A DNA stretch of 6,180 nucleotides from Spirochaeta sp. (GTDB lineage: Bacteria > Spirochaetota > Spirochaetia > DSM-2461). Below the pieces are notes generated by a model, which saw only the letters and a program-made list of their open reading frames with translations, was not told where the DNA came from and did no database searches. How positions within the stretch are numbered: position 1 is the first letter of the stretch; each line of letters starts with the position of its first letter. The DNA is taken from NCBI GenBank assembly GCA_030635565.1, contig DAOVYP010000144.1:1-6180 (forward strand), read 5' to 3'. Positions 5,880-6,180 of this stretch are shown here, piece by piece. The translations under genes were made by a program, and so were the position numbers.

Positions 5880-5914
5880 GGTAATTTTAAAAATCGGGGA
5901 TTTTTGAAATTACC
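5880..5914. terminator. Hairpin 8 nt after the acyltransferase stop, possible terminator
   Basis: Arms 5880-5895 and 5899-5914 match at 15 of 16 positions with a GGG loop (CCC on minus). Coming from the right on the minus strand, this is the first structure after the stop at 5925-5923, where a transcription terminator is expected. The stem contains A/T runs, but no T-run follows it. The one mismatch becomes a U-G pair on plus-strand RNA, so the stem is slightly better on plus. Confidence 0.5.
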
Positions 5915-5922
5915 TCACCCAT

Positions 5923-6180
5923 TCAGCCTCTCCAGGGGATTGATCCGTCCAATTCATCGATCAGCTCGCGCTCGGCCCGATTCGCATCGGACAGCACTGC
6001 ACGGAACAGAGACGAAACTTCAGGGTCGGCATAGTCATGGAAACTATGGAACTCCCGGCTTCGGAAACCTCTGCGGGCTTTATGAGGGGATCCCATTCCC
6101 GGATCGAATCGGGTGATGCCTTCCTTTATGGCATATTCAACCGGTGCATAGTAGCAAAGCTCAAAATGCAGATTCCTGAC
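5923..6180 (-). CDS. C-terminal fragment of a FemAB-like/DUF482 N-acyltransferase (cut by right edge)
   Basis: The minus-strand frame enters at the window edge (first codon GTC at 6180-6178) and runs 85 codons to a TGA at 5925-5923. It has no start inside the window. The residues NLHFELCYYAPVEYAIKEG, then ITRFDPGMGSPHKARRGF and REFHSFHDYADPEVSSLF, match the end of the DUF482 (COG3146-type, FemAB-like GNAT) family, where an LHFE.CYY motif and a FxPG...HK..RGF motif are typical. The family is predicted to transfer acyl or aminoacyl groups; its substrate is not established. The last 20 residues are charged and less conserved (DANRAERELIDELDGSIPWRG). It is in the same direction as the J-domain gene, but a 219-bp spacer with hairpins lies between them, so they are probably separate transcripts. 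Confidence 0.85.
   Translation of the reverse strand, partial: VRNLHFELCYYAPVEYAIKEGITRFDPGMGSPHKARRGFRSREFHSFHDYADPEVSSLFRAVLSDANRAERELIDELDGSIPWRG

Overview
The window comes from a Gram-negative (diderm) bacterium of roughly balanced base composition. It is compact and protein-coding, with short spacers, and uses GTG and TTG starts as well as ATG. Three adjacent exported proteins, one with a beta-barrel-like C-terminus ending in Phe, point to a double membrane. The J-domain protein with a long helical tail and the general character of the genes fit a free-living spirochaete (Spirochaetota). That placement rests on family recall, not a search, and is moderate to low in confidence.

Layout. 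Minus strand, left block (1-1863): a run of three exported proteins, read right to left: a 153-residue unknown protein, a 432-residue probable outer-membrane protein that overlaps it by 4 nt, and the first 28 codons of a third exported protein that runs off the left edge. All three start with a signal peptide. A 230-bp spacer (1864-2093) holds a probable extended -10 promoter for this operon and a 21-bp inverted repeat around an 81-bp core. Next, on minus, is a 262-residue short-chain dehydrogenase (2094-2882) that resembles the NYC1/NOL chlorophyll b reductase branch.

Divergent from it by 47 bp, on plus, is a tight three-gene run (2930-4876): nucleoside diphosphate kinase (ndk, a long-loop variant), a secreted DUF2141 protein, and a SrkA/YihE-type stress-response kinase. 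It converges 26 bp later on a minus-strand J-domain protein (4903-5703, TTG start). The right end holds a 219-bp spacer with an AT-rich cluster of three hairpin-forming inverted repeats, then the last 85 codons of a FemAB-like/DUF482 N-acyltransferase gene on minus, cut by the window edge.

Together the genes suggest envelope biology on the left and housekeeping or stress functions (nucleotide balancing, a stress kinase, a co-chaperone) on the right. I found no complete mobile element, CRISPR array, tRNA or rRNA. The most unusual structures are the two inverted-repeat regions, 1969-2091 and 5785-5914. The most unusual protein is the NOL-like reductase. I do not see a clear new multi-gene defence or biosynthetic system.
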